Assembly: GCA_000467715.1 (NCBI GenBank)
Contig: AJFK01000239.1
Span: forward strand, 1 to 52,820
Direction: 5' to 3'
DNA length: 52,820 nucleotides
From: Hysterium pulicare CBS 123377
Taxonomy: Eukaryota; Ascomycota; Dothideomycetes; Hysteriales; Hysteriaceae
Shown here: piece by piece, positions 34,855 through 46,003 of the stretch
Layout: each line of letters starts with the position of its first letter
Numbering within the stretch: the stretch's first letter is position 1
Made by a program: the position numbers and the translations under genes
The notes under the pieces: generated by a model
Told to the model about the DNA's origin: nothing
Databases searched by the model: none
Seen by the model: the letters and a program-made list of their open reading frames with translations, nothing else

Positions 34855-37800
34855 ATGGCATCCCACCTCAATGCTATGGCAGGGCTCCCTCCAGCCTTGG
34901 CGGATCGCATAAGGCAATCCAGTGAGACTAAAAAGGAGCTTAGTCAGTTGTCGAACAATATTGTAGGGACTATTACTAGGGTCGCGGAACAATTTGATGA
35001 TTTTCGGAATCGCACCGATGCACACAATCAAGATAATGAAGACATTATCGATGCCCTTGCACAACATTACGGAGTAGCCGGGTTGCTACCTACGCATCCC
35101 ATCGAGTCAGCGAGCTCGCAGCACACGGTTGTAAGTGTACCACACATCTCTTTGTATGTAGGCAATGCAGCTAATATGAACTAGATTGAGCATGAATCGG
35201 ATGCCAGCAAACATGCCAATCAACAGAACCAAGAAGAGGAGGCTCAGAGTCGACCTGAAGATACCGGTACCAAACCGAATGTGCGTGGCGAACCTGTTCG
35301 TCCTGGACCTTCACACGATGAGCTTCCTCCGGTGGTTAGTGTCTTTTCGTATATATCTACCCTCAATCCTTCCCATGTTCTGGATGTTCAACATTATACA
35401 ACTTCTTTTTATTCAAACTAACGTATACTAAAGCTTGTGAAGCGACCACAAAACAATGTCGACAATGATGAGGAAGGCATTGTTGATACGCCTGTAAAAG
35501 AGCTAGGTTCTTCCAGACTTGAGACCGTTCTTAACGAACAGGAGCAAGATCATCCGCGTCCCAATCTCGTGAGTTGAAATAGACCGATTATAGCAACATT
35601 TGACTAACTGAGCGTTAGTCCCCTGATCGATGGCGGGGATTTGACAAAGAGAACGATATAATCATAGAGGATGGCTTCCCCAAGCCAAAATCAGATGGCC
35701 TTGCGTCCAAAACTAATTGTGACGATAGAAAAAAGAGCAAGCCTGCTACTCAGGTGAGCTTCGCAAGTTATTTCTGGAGATTCCCTCATTGACGTCTATA
35801 ATAGTCTCCAACTAAACCAGAAGTTCCCCTTGCAACTTCGAATGTTTCAGTGGCCCTCAAATCAAAAGACATCTCTTCCAAATCAACAACCAAGATAAGA
35901 GGTGTTGCGGAGGTAGTCAAACGAGCTCGGCCCCAGGAAAGTTACTCAAAACGTGAGATGATCAATGACAAAGTGGACGAGAATGGCGACCCCATTGAGT
36001 CCGAGTCTGAGTCCGATGCGACTACTGGAGTCAAACATCCAGCAAGTCCTCCAAAGAAGCGCAGGAAAAGGAGATCACCAAGTCCCCATAGCAGTGTTAC
36101 TTCGACTGGACGACAGACTCGGGCCAAATCCCTGGAAAGGGCGCGTGAAAATAACGGGGATAATGGATTGGTTGCTTTGGATTTGGACGCACCAAGAAGG
36201 ACCCGACGACCTGCTCTCCCTACGATAGTCGAGCAGCCTTCAAAGGTTGCCGTAACGCCAGTCAAACGACCAGATAATGGTCCCATGGCGGCCGCTGAAA
36301 TTCTTCAAATGCCCGCCGCAGATGCTTTATCTCATCAACAATCTACCGCCCCGAAGAAGCCAGTGGGGTCCAAAACGAAGAGAAAGCGTGCTGAGAAACA
36401 GCCTGCCCCCGATTATTCTAGCAATGATGAAGGGCGCAGGTCGTCAAGGTCCCCAAATGGGAAGAAAGCTCGGCTCGATGACGCCAAGAAGGGAGATGAC
36501 GATGAGGTTAACGACAAGGCTACAGATGAGTCTGATGCCCTTATTCGTGAGGATCAAGCATCTAAACACCCCTCGCCAGACACTCTTGAAGAGGGCGAGA
36601 TTTTGGAAGATCACCATTTGCCCCAGAGTGTTGACTCCAACAATCATCAAGACAGGCTCGTGGAATCGATGAATGTAAACCCTAACGACGAAAGAGTGTC
36701 TGAGGCCAGAGCTGGAGTCCAAGCCATCATCGCAGACAAAGTAGACCAGAAGCAGCAATTCGAGCATAGAAAGCCCCTGGGCCTGGTCAATGTGTCTAGG
36801 GCCTGGTCATTTTCTAATGTTGGTATTCAGTTGCTTGGGAACGCGTTGGTGTCAGGCGAACTGTCTCGAAACTACGAACAAGGCGATCTTGGGTCGAGTC
36901 TACCTGACCTTCATGAGCTGGAGACCACGCGAAGACTCCGCTATTACCTCTCGCAGTCCCCCTTGAGGGAGCAAGATATCAGAAGCGAGTTCATACGCCT
37001 GATGACGGAACTGCAAACGAGTGGGTCACATACAGTCGACCCGATAAACTTCCAGCTCGCGATATATCATGTTACCAAGGAACAGATATATAGCGGCCAG
37101 ACGCCTGTAGACCCAGCGGCCTGGCTTCGCAAAACTCTTGAATATATTGGAACCTACAAGCGCGAGGGACAGATAATACGTTTTCCCTTCATGGAGCGTC
37201 TCTTTAAAGTAACTCTCGATTATGAGACGACCTGCAGCAAGTGCCACGGAAAGCATACCAAGTCGAATTGGGATTGGTTCCTAAACTTGGAAACCGGCTT
37301 CACCCAGGTCATGCTCTCTAGTGGCTATCCCCCGCGAAACCCCGACGTTACGACGCTGAAAGCCCTTCTAGACAAGAAATTTGGGACACGTCAGTTCAAA
37401 GAGGCGTGTAGAGACTGTAAGAGCAAGGGAACCTGGAAAGAGGGACGGTGTCGTCTGAGACACCGTCCACAGAGTCTTATCGTTCGGTTCGACCGTTCCA
37501 AAGAAAGGAAATCCAATTCGAAACTCGCTTTCAACGTCTTGGTGCCAGAACAATTGAACATGGCGGAGATTATGGCTGAGTATAGCGAGAACTCAATCCG
37601 TGAGCTAGTCACCCTTGTCAAACATCGCGGGGCAACATTTTCCAGTTTACAGGGTTATTGCTTCGCATATCTGAAGAGAGATGGTCTCTGGTGGAAGGCT
37701 AATGACCATGCTATCAGTAAAAAGCCAGTGGGGTTGAAAGAGGTTCTTAGTAATGACGATGGGCAGATTCTCTTGGCGGTCTATCAGGAAGTGATCTCTC

Positions 37801-40800
37801 AGGTTGCAGTTCCTCCCCAGCCCAGCAATGTAAGGGTTGAAGGTCGTGATTCTAGTCCAAAGGAGAATCACGGAAATCCCGATGACAAGCCACGTATTTC
37901 GAAACATTCAAAGCAGCACCAGCACGATGCTGAGCACAAGGAATCGACTGGGAACAACAATTGCGCTGGAGCAAAGGATAAACCGGCAGAAGGCAAAGGA
38001 GATGCTTCTCAAACACGTGCACAAAGTCACCAAACCGATGAAGTGCAAACGATATATCGATCCCAGAATCTTCCCCCAGGGCTTGTCAACAAGTCTAGGA
38101 ACATGTGCTATGCGAATAGTGCGTTACAACTCCTACGGCTATCTGAGGCCTGGATATTGTTCGTACAGAAGCTTAGCCATGCCACGTCTAAAGGCCCCAT
38201 TCTTCATCTCCGTCAGAAGTCGCAATATCGTCTTAAGAGTGCACTGGATGCGATGAGGAACGATGACCTGTGTCCAGAGGCCGAGTTATTACACCTTAAC
38301 TCGGAGTTGGCGAAAAGAAGTGATCATCAAGACCCATACCTCTTCCAACAAGTCTTTGCTAGGAAAATTGGTAAAGCTGAATACTGGGACGATAGTCAAC
38401 AGGACTCTGCCCTGTATCTCGAAGATCTTCTTGGGTACTTCCACGATTACCTGTTCCGTCAAGGAATCGAGTTCGTTCGAGAGCGGTTCGGACTCGTCGA
38501 CCAGACCGTGGCGAAATGCCTCTCCTGCGGATACGAATGCACTAATGAGGATACTCACTGGCTTTTACGTCTCCAGTCGGGTCTTCATGGTATTGCTGGC
38601 GAAACGATCTCGAGGAAGACGAAGTTTACTCTAGAAGACCTTCTCGCCGAGCGAATGAAACCATGGATAAATCGTGGACGCGAGTGTCCGAAATGTGAGC
38701 GGAAGATCGGGATGGAAGAAACTTGGGACGGGATTCGGGAAGCTCCACAATCACTCATCGTCTGCTGTTCTCTTTTTGCATACGACGAGGCTACTGAACG
38801 GGACTCGAAACTGCAATTTGTCACCGAGTTTCCAGATGTGCTTGATCTTCGGGCACATATTAACGGCTCCGAATCACAGGAATCTCCAGGTCTGTACAGA
38901 CGGAAGAATGTCATTCTACACGGGGGTCACACGTTGCGAAGCGGCCACTATGTCACACTTACCGAAATGCCTGATGGCTCTTGGGTCCTGCTCAACGATC
39001 ATCAGGTACGCAAAGCTTCGGCTGAGTTGTTACACAACAGACAATACGGTGAAGCTTATTTGGCATTGTATGAGATGGATCTCTCTCTAGCTGCTTCTCT
39101 GCCCCCATCAATCAGGATGCGCGAGAAAGACCCTTCCGAGGATGATAAGGATGGTGATTCTTCCTCCAGCAATAGGAAGGGGTCAAAACGAAAACGGTCT
39201 GATGAGGACGCAAAAGATCCCCCCAAAAACAATGAAGATGGCAACGCCCAAGCTAAGGGCAAGAATGCCGAGCCACCGAGAAAGACTCGGAAGACAGGCC
39301 ATGCTAAAGAGGTTGAGGCCCCAACAGAGCCTCCCCTTTCGGCCGTCGATGAAAGTCATACTCGGGCGACAGGCGACCTTGGAGAGGTTGAGGCTAACAA
39401 ACAGACTCCTTCTTCGGCCGTTGTTGAGATAGGCGATCACAAGATGCTCGAGGCCAATAAAGCACCCCCCTCCTCCATCTTCGATGAAGGTCTGAACCAG
39501 AAGACTGGCCATCTTAAAGACATTGAGGCTGACGAAGAGACTCCTTCATCCGACATTGATGATGGACTTATCCAAATGACAGGCCATCGCAAAGGGGTTG
39601 AGACTCCCTCCTCCACCGTTGATGAAGAACTTCTCCAGAAGTCAGGTCATCGCAAAGAGGTTGAGACTCCCTCGGCCGATAATGAGGCAGGCGATCCTAA
39701 AGTGGTCGAGGTCAATAAAGAGCCTCCATCATCGGCCATTGATCAAGGACTTAAACGCAAGAGTCCAGATGATGACCGGAGAGGACAACGTGGCGACATT
39801 ACCGAAAGCCTAAGCCGACGCAAAGGCCACGATGTCGAGCCACCATTCAAAGTTCGAAAGACGCGACATCGCAAAGTCGCGCAAGACAAGGTCTTACCTC
39901 GAGGGTTGAAGACTACAGATATGCAGCGCTGCTTGACCTCGGCAATACAGGGCGTTGTCCGATCCGTGGATTCTGTGGAATTAAGGCAGAACCTCGAAAG
40001 GCTCAACAGACCAGTTGTCAAATGCTGGCTCGACCTCCATCCCAAAGCTGAATCTGGCGAATCAGTCCCCATTGATTGTGATAAATTCGAGCGCATTTAC
40101 GCTAAAGGGGTCAAAGCACACTGTACCAAGGCGGACGAGACACAGGATCCTGCGGGATTCGTCAGAAATCTCTTCGACCATTTTGAAGAAGATTCTAACG
40201 GGAATATTATCCCCAACTCCTTTCTTCGTAAAAAGTACAGGGTCGTTCATGAAACCAGTCTAATCTGTCTCTCTTGCGGACATAGCTCCGTTAAGATCGA
40301 AGACGGTTGGCTCCTGACTTTGGAGACGGGATTGATGCATATCAACCGGGGCAGGTCAAAGAACGGCTACATGACTTATCGCCCCAGGATTGAAGATCTT
40401 CTACGGAAGAAAGCAAAGCCAACGATTGTGGACCACGAATGCGAGAAGTGCAAGACAGACAGCCAGGCAACGCAGGAATGGCGCATCATCAGTGCTCCTG
40501 AGACACTCATTGTCCAGTGCGACCGTACCGCACATGGAAGCCGCAACGGGTATGGTCAGAGCACACCCGGCAAGCTGAAGTACAAAGTCAACCTGACAAG
40601 CAGTGCCGACGTCAACTTTGGAGCCTACCTCCCCGCAGGCTTGGGAGAAGACAGATGGTACAAAGTCCAGACGGTGGTCAAACATTCTGGCCGGCGGTTC
40701 ACGGAAGGCAGATATTCCGCTCTCACTAAAAAGGGTGACGCCACCTGGTTCAATTGTCTAGGGGATGAAATCATTGAATGCTCAAGAGATGAGGCGCTTA

Positions 40801-40856
40801 AAGATACCAGAAAGTCTAAAGGCCTCACTTGTCTGATTTTCTACCGGAGGATGTAG
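34855..40856 (+). CDS. Triple-module USP-like protein, central module intact, outer two degenerate
   Basis: Exons 34855-35130, 35185-35334, 35434-35568, 35619-35753 and 35805-40856. All four introns are phase 0, and exons 3-4 are 45 codons each; 1915 aa. Residues 1-90 look coiled-coil; ~90-550 are charged and disordered with basic patches (KKRRKRR). Module 1 (~555-894): GLVNVSRAWSFSN has Ser567 where the catalytic Cys belongs, and the GHY motif reads GYC (His lost). Module 2 (~988-1324): NMCYANS (C1000), SGHYVTL (H1280) and LLNDHQ, so all catalytic residues are present. Module 3 (~1596-1915): DMQRCLTS retains a Cys (1608), but GHY reads GRY (R1868) and the surrounding Asn residues are gone. 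Each module keeps two CxxC finger pairs. Modules 2 and 3 are joined by ~160 residues of degenerate repeats. Family function is deubiquitination; the outer modules may bind ubiquitin or regulate (inference). Confidence 0.88.
39288..39780 (+). repeat. Degenerate ~20-28-residue repeats in USP linker
   Basis: Within the triple-USP gene, phrases of the form TGHxKEVEAxxExPSSAVDEGL recur about six times (near 39295, 39370, 39430, 39505, 39585 and 39645), with variable length. They encode an acidic, Ser/Pro-rich linker between modules 2 and 3. Confidence 0.7.
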
Positions 40857-42048
40857 GCCAAAGCCGATGCCCGGTGTCGAGCTATCTAACTTGGCATAAG
40901 ATATCATCATCGCTACACTATTCGATGTGTAAAGGCAAGTAGAAACATATCAATATGTCTAGAACCTAATGCTAACAGATGCTAGTCAAATTGGTACAAT
41001 AAGATAGGGGGATATAACACAATCATCACGGCCTACCCCTTATTCTTCGACTGCCGTGTTCTACCGCCAGGCGTCTCAAGCGTCTCCTAGGCTTCGACCG
41101 AATGACGGTTATGCGATCTCGCATCGTCGACTAGATGCGAACAACTATTACATGACGAGAACCCGCAGATGGATTTACAGTCTGATCCACCCTCCCATAA
41201 CTGCGACACCAGCAGGCCCGAGACTTGAGCGCCACGGGCCCTGGAGTCGTGTCATCGAACCTCTACATTACTATTACAAACTCGATACGCCTTATGCGAG
41301 ACCTTGAATCCGTCTTTGCAAAACCAGCATGCAATTCGCGTTGTCATCTGCGACGGAGCTCCGCGTCTAATGCTCATTTACCTACCATCGACAACTCTCA
41401 ACTTTTTCTCGCCTCATCTACTACAATTAGCGGCGACAATACACAGCATCCACATCATCATCAATTTCAAACAAACCGACTCAAGCGAATCAAGAGAACT
41501 ATTTTCAGCAGTCACGTGGAGGACACAGGGAAGGGATATTGGGAAGGGATGGGGGAATCAACGGAACGGGAATCAGGGAATGGGGTTGTGATTTTTTGCG
41601 AGTTGAATTTCATTGCGAGCTGGGTTTCATTGCGAGTTGGATTTCAATGCGGATGGTATCTGAATTTTAGGGGGAAATGTTATCGGAGGAAGGCAGCCAT
41701 TGGGAGGATCATGGGGGATATCATAGGAGGAAACGGGGAAGTTGGGAAGGGATCAATGAGGACGTGGCTGCTGGAGATGGTGAGGCTGATATGGCAATGG
41801 AAGGAGGATACTTCTGGTTCGGTCTTGTTTGAGTGGTGCATCTGGATTCTAAAAGGCCGTCACTTTAGTACAAAATTGAGAGAAGTCTTTAATAGCATGA
41901 TATGAAGCGAGCTTCATCTAGAAACGGTCGAATGACAATGCAAATGCTTTCAAGGATACATATTCCAGAGTGATCAGTCTACCCCACATTGTCTGCTAAG
42001 GTAAGGAGGAATCTTCGGGGCCAATTGGTGCGTAGTTACAGTTACAGA
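40857..42048. other. Convergent intergenic region with 17-bp repeats
   Basis: 3' flanks of the triple-USP gene (plus) and the oxygenase gene (minus). A 226-codon plus-strand frame (41225-41905) has no recognisable feature and is not called. Confidence 0.4.
41596..41646. repeat. 17-bp tandem repeat, three copies
   Basis: Three consecutive units of the form TTGCGAGYTGRRTTTCA at 41596, 41613 and 41630, with two or three differences between copies. Confidence 0.8.
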
Positions 42049-43337
42049 TCATGTGTAAACAGGAACACCATCTTGAACAATAAGCTCCTTCGGACATGTC
42101 TCAAGCATGCTCTTCGCATTCGGATGTTTGTACCTCGCAACCCTCAATCTCCGATTCGAATGCTACACGAAAGTCAGTACTAGCGCCCAAAACTCATCAA
42201 GCTCTTCGAGCGGCTCAACTCACCTCCATCGTCGTCATAGGATCATACTTTTTCGGGTTCTTCTCCGAAACACAAGTCGGCAGAACCTCGATTAATTCAT
42301 TCGAGTTCACACCAAAGAAGAACGGAAGCGAGTATCGATCGATTGCGCCTTTGTTCACGACTCGGTGAACGGTAGAGACGAAGGTATCGTTTGTCATTCG
42401 CATGAACATGTCCGCTAGATTGACGACGAAGCATTCTGGCTTGGGATATACTTTAACCCACTCGCCGTCTGCGTTGAGGACTTCGAGAGCGGGAAAGTCG
42501 GTGATCGTTTGTGCTATGATGGTAAAAACTGTACGCTATCAGACAAAACTGCGAAAAAAGAAAGCGGTTACTATATAGGCTCACATTCAATATCCGTATG
42601 CGCCCCCAATCCTGTCTCTTCGTCCTCCGGTGCAGTCATGGGCGGGTAATGCAGGGCACGGACCCCAGCCATAGGATAAGTAATCTTCTTGTCGAAGTAC
42701 GTTTCAGGGAGACCGAGAGCCAGTGCAAATATGCGGAAGAAACGGCGAGCGAACTTGATCAGTGTTTGCTGGTAAGGTAGAACCTTTGATTTGAAGCCGG
42801 GCAACGCAGAATCTTCAGGCCATATGCTCGATCGAATCAGGGGCTCTGGCATCTTTGGAATGGACTCTGGGTCATTTTCTGGGCTGTATCCCCAAGAGAA
42901 TGCCTCCTTGCAATCTAATTAAAGTTAGAGATGAACTATGAGAAGTCGACCTTTAGCTTACCTCCACGCTTCAGCATATTCACATTCGTTTCATACAAAG
43001 GCTCATAGCCATGGAAATGCGGATTCTTATGCTGATGAACCTTCATCTTCTCGTCTAGTGGTAGATCGAAGAAGTCCTTGATTGCAGCGAACGCGGTCTC
43101 TACAATATTCCAATCCACGCCGTGGTTCTTGATCTGCATGAATCCGACACCAGTACATGCTGCTCGCACTTCTTTTGCAAGTGCGGTCCGGTCTTCGAGT
43201 GACTCGCTACACATTCGGGAGACATCGATTATGGGGATTTCTTTGAAGCTATCCCCTTTGCCGGTTGCTATTTTACGCGTTATGCCTTGTTGAAGCCGGA
43301 TGACTCCGGGCTCTTGAGCGGCCGTTATTGTCGCCAT
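42049..43337 (-). CDS. 2-oxoglutarate/Fe(II)-dependent dioxygenase (isopenicillin N synthase-like)
   Basis: Complement of 43337-42962, 42914-42585, 42528-42224 and 42162-42049; introns of 47-61 nt; 374 aa. Non-haem iron oxygenase using O2 and probably 2-oxoglutarate; the substrate is not evident. The N-terminal domain has IPIIDVSRM and GVGFMQIKNHGV, followed by FFDLPLDEKMKVH and FHGYEP. The jelly-roll core has LHYPPM, GAHTDIE (iron ligands H231 and D233), VNLADMFMRMTND, STVHRVV (H290) and DRYSLPFFF (R300/S302, the 2-oxoglutarate or substrate carboxylate site). The C-terminal exon (MTTME|HSNRR) continues in phase. Start ATG 43337 is the first with conserved sequence after it; the frame is open further upstream. 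It is divergent from the transporter at 43851, sharing a 513-bp upstream region. Confidence 0.92.
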
Positions 43338-43850
43338 GTCGCATATAGTCTTGTACAAGTCCAAAGCTTGATAGAAAAGAGAACAGTTTATTGAGGATGA
43401 ATAGATGTTCGGAAGGTGTGATCCGACTGAAGATCTTGGAACCAGAACATAAGCCAATTACAGGTCTATCATCCAATCGACAATACCCTCCATGGTCGGT
43501 TTATATCCGACTGCCTATCTTGGCCTATCTTGTATCTTCATTGTATCTTCAAGAGTGGAGACGTGGGCGTCGATCTTAAGCTTTCCTGGTCCTAAAGTAT
43601 GCATTCATGGGAAGATGGTGGGGTCGCCGACGTTCAAGCGGCGCACATCTCCGCCTTAAAGCTACACGAGTCATTCTGATGAAGTATCTACATGCTTTCT
43701 GAATCATGCGCTATCAGTGTTGTCTTGTCGGAATATCGGACATGATATGTCCTCTGTGCGCGCTCAAAAGGAGGGTGATGGATCACCTCTTCGGAAATTA
43801 TCTTTGAGCAGCTCCAGGAGTAGGAACCTTGTCAGCACCTAGAATGCACA
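43338..43850. promoter_or_regulatory. Shared divergent upstream region
   Basis: 513 bp separates the divergent starts of the oxygenase (minus) and the UNC-93-like transporter (plus). The arrangement permits co-regulation from a bidirectional promoter; no specific factor site is claimed. Confidence 0.5.
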
Positions 43851-45409
43851 ATGGCTGAAGTACAGAAACTGTCTAGCTGGAGGTGGAGGAGTCCTTATGT
43901 TCAGGTGTGCTTTGTTTCCTCCATTACAGCGGCAACCGCTGGTCTATATGTGGCGCTCAATGGCTTGGGTATGATATATTCCTCTCCCGGTCTCATCAAG
44001 CACTAATACCTGATGATTTAGGATCGGGTGGTGGAAAGCCGACATCTCAAACCGTAGCAGCGCAGACGAACGCAATCGAGGATTCACTATGGGCCGTAGC
44101 ATGTCTTTTTGGCAGCGTTATGTTCAATGCCTGGGGCATTAAAAGGACACTTGCTTTTGGAGCTTCGGGCTTTCCGCTGTACCTCGCAGGCTTCTGGATC
44201 TATGATCGAACCGGCAAAGACTGGGCCCCTCCATTTCTTGGTGGTCTCAGCGGGCTAACGGCAGGAGGCTTATGGGTAGTCCAGAACTGGGCAGCGACTT
44301 GCTATCCGGAGGAGGGAAGGAAAGGACTCTATGTGTTCACAAACTGGGCAGTAAGTAGATCAGGAAGTGAATCCGCTTGTCGTGTAGCTAACATTGATGT
44401 TATGTAGATCATCAAAACCGGCGCAGTAATTGGGTCTTTGATCGCCCTCGGGATCAACGTGAATCGAACACAGACAAGTGTAGCATGGGAGCTGTATCTC
44501 GTCTTCTTCCTCATTATGTTGGCTGCGACTATTGCAGCCCTCTTCGTTGCTGAACCTAGTACTGTCCGCCGGAACGATGGGACGGCGATCGCAGTATTCG
44601 AGTCACAGCCTTTCAAGGAGGGACTCCTGGAGATGTGGAGAGCCATCAAATCGAAAGAAATGTTGTTAATGGCTCTACCATTATTCGTTGCGGAGACTCC
44701 TCTTGCACCCAACAGTTCCGTCAACTCCTATTCTTTCACCCTGAGGACGCGTACGCTGGACAATCTGCTCTATTGGCTAGTGCCAATCTTCGTGACTCCA
44801 GTGTTCTGGTGGCTTGCGGACAACAAACGATGGGATCGTCCTACTCGAGCCTATATCGTTACGACCTTCGTCATGGTCTTTCATCTTGCGGGCTGGATCG
44901 GTGGCGAAATCCTAGTATCTGGCTCCGCTTATCGTGACCGAAAACTCAAAGGCCCAGGTTATGACTGGGCGGATGATAAGTATGGCGCGCTCTGCGTTCT
45001 TTACATCATCTGGGGTGTTGGATACGCAACCTTTTTCCAATTACGCCTCTGGTTCATTGGCGCTCTCTCAAATGATCCTCAGACTCTGGCGAGATACTGC
45101 AGTCTGATTCCGGCATTCCAAGCCGCCGGAATCGCCGTCGCGTTCGGTATAGATTCCACCAAGCCCGCATACTGGAAGGAGTTCACCGTTTGGTTTGTGC
45201 TCTTCGTTGCCGCATTCGGCTGTCTGTACTATCTCGTGGCTGCAGGCTATATTCAAAAGACAAAGTATTTTATGGAAGAGAAGGTCATAGTGCCTGTTCA
45301 CGTCGCTAAAGAGCTCGGGGTTGAGGAAGAAGTGGATTCCAGTGGCCACACGCACCAGATTGTACTCAATGACGAGGGAAAGGGGGCGAAAGTATCCAGT
45401 ATGGTATGA
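43851..45409 (+). CDS. UNC-93-like major facilitator superfamily membrane protein
   Basis: Exons 43851-43968, 44022-44350 and 44408-45409; introns 53 and 57 nt; 482 aa, close to the usual ~460-480 of fungal UNC-93-like proteins. Polytopic, with about 11-12 hydrophobic segments, for example SSITAATAGLYVAL near the start, SLWAVACLFGSVMF, LYLVFFLIMLAATIAALFVA, LYWLVPIFVTPVFWWLA, VLYIIWGVGYATFF and FTVWFVLFVAAFGCLYYLV. Family landmarks are WRWRSPYVQ before the first helix, ALNGLGSGG after it, and GGLWVVQNW. The C-terminus is charged and cytosolic-looking. Substrate unknown. Divergence from an oxygenase suggests uptake or export of that enzyme's substrate or product (inference). Confidence 0.9.
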
Positions 45410-46003
45410 TACATATATGAAGTTATGAGGAGACTGTAGAATAAGTCTCTCTGCTTTGTGGATATGGAAGTCGGGAGTGATTGACGAGTGTTGATAGATA
45501 ATGGTTCTTATGAGTTATGTGGTTTGATTGATATTGATATGTGATAGGTGAGCCACCGTCATCGACCCCGTGAATTGAAAAAGCACAGACCTCTTTTGTA
45601 CCCCATCGCGTCGCGCTCCACCCCTCGCAAATTCGTCTTCTTTCATCTACCCTTTAGAGCATCCTCCGATTTCTTCCTCTAAGTGTGATGATGATAGGAA
45701 CTATGTTGACCATCCACAATTTCGCCGAGCTGACAAGATTGACCGGTGATCGGACCCATGAAGCATTAGGCTGCAACATGCATCTTGGTGGGGCTGGATT
45801 CTCCCATGTTCGAGTTGAAGGGCGACAACAGAATTTCTACCTGAACGGCACCGGGTCCCTCGGTCGAAAATAAGAGGCATGAACTGATATTCTCTCTGTC
45901 GCAGGAGCATAGTGCTCGTATTCATTCATCGTCCAACACGCCCACGTTTTGACCTCTCTTGTTCTATCGCTCACTGCGTCGTTTTGATCACAACTCCGGC
46001 GTT
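45410..46003. other. Intergenic, upstream of HET gene
   Basis: 3' flank of the transporter and promoter/leader of the HET-domain gene. No supported coding region. Confidence 0.4.

Noticed and set aside
41225-41905. 226-codon plus-strand frame
   Set aside because: No domain, signal peptide or helix pattern; biased Gly/Glu/Arg sequence over a repeat; lies in a convergent intergenic region.
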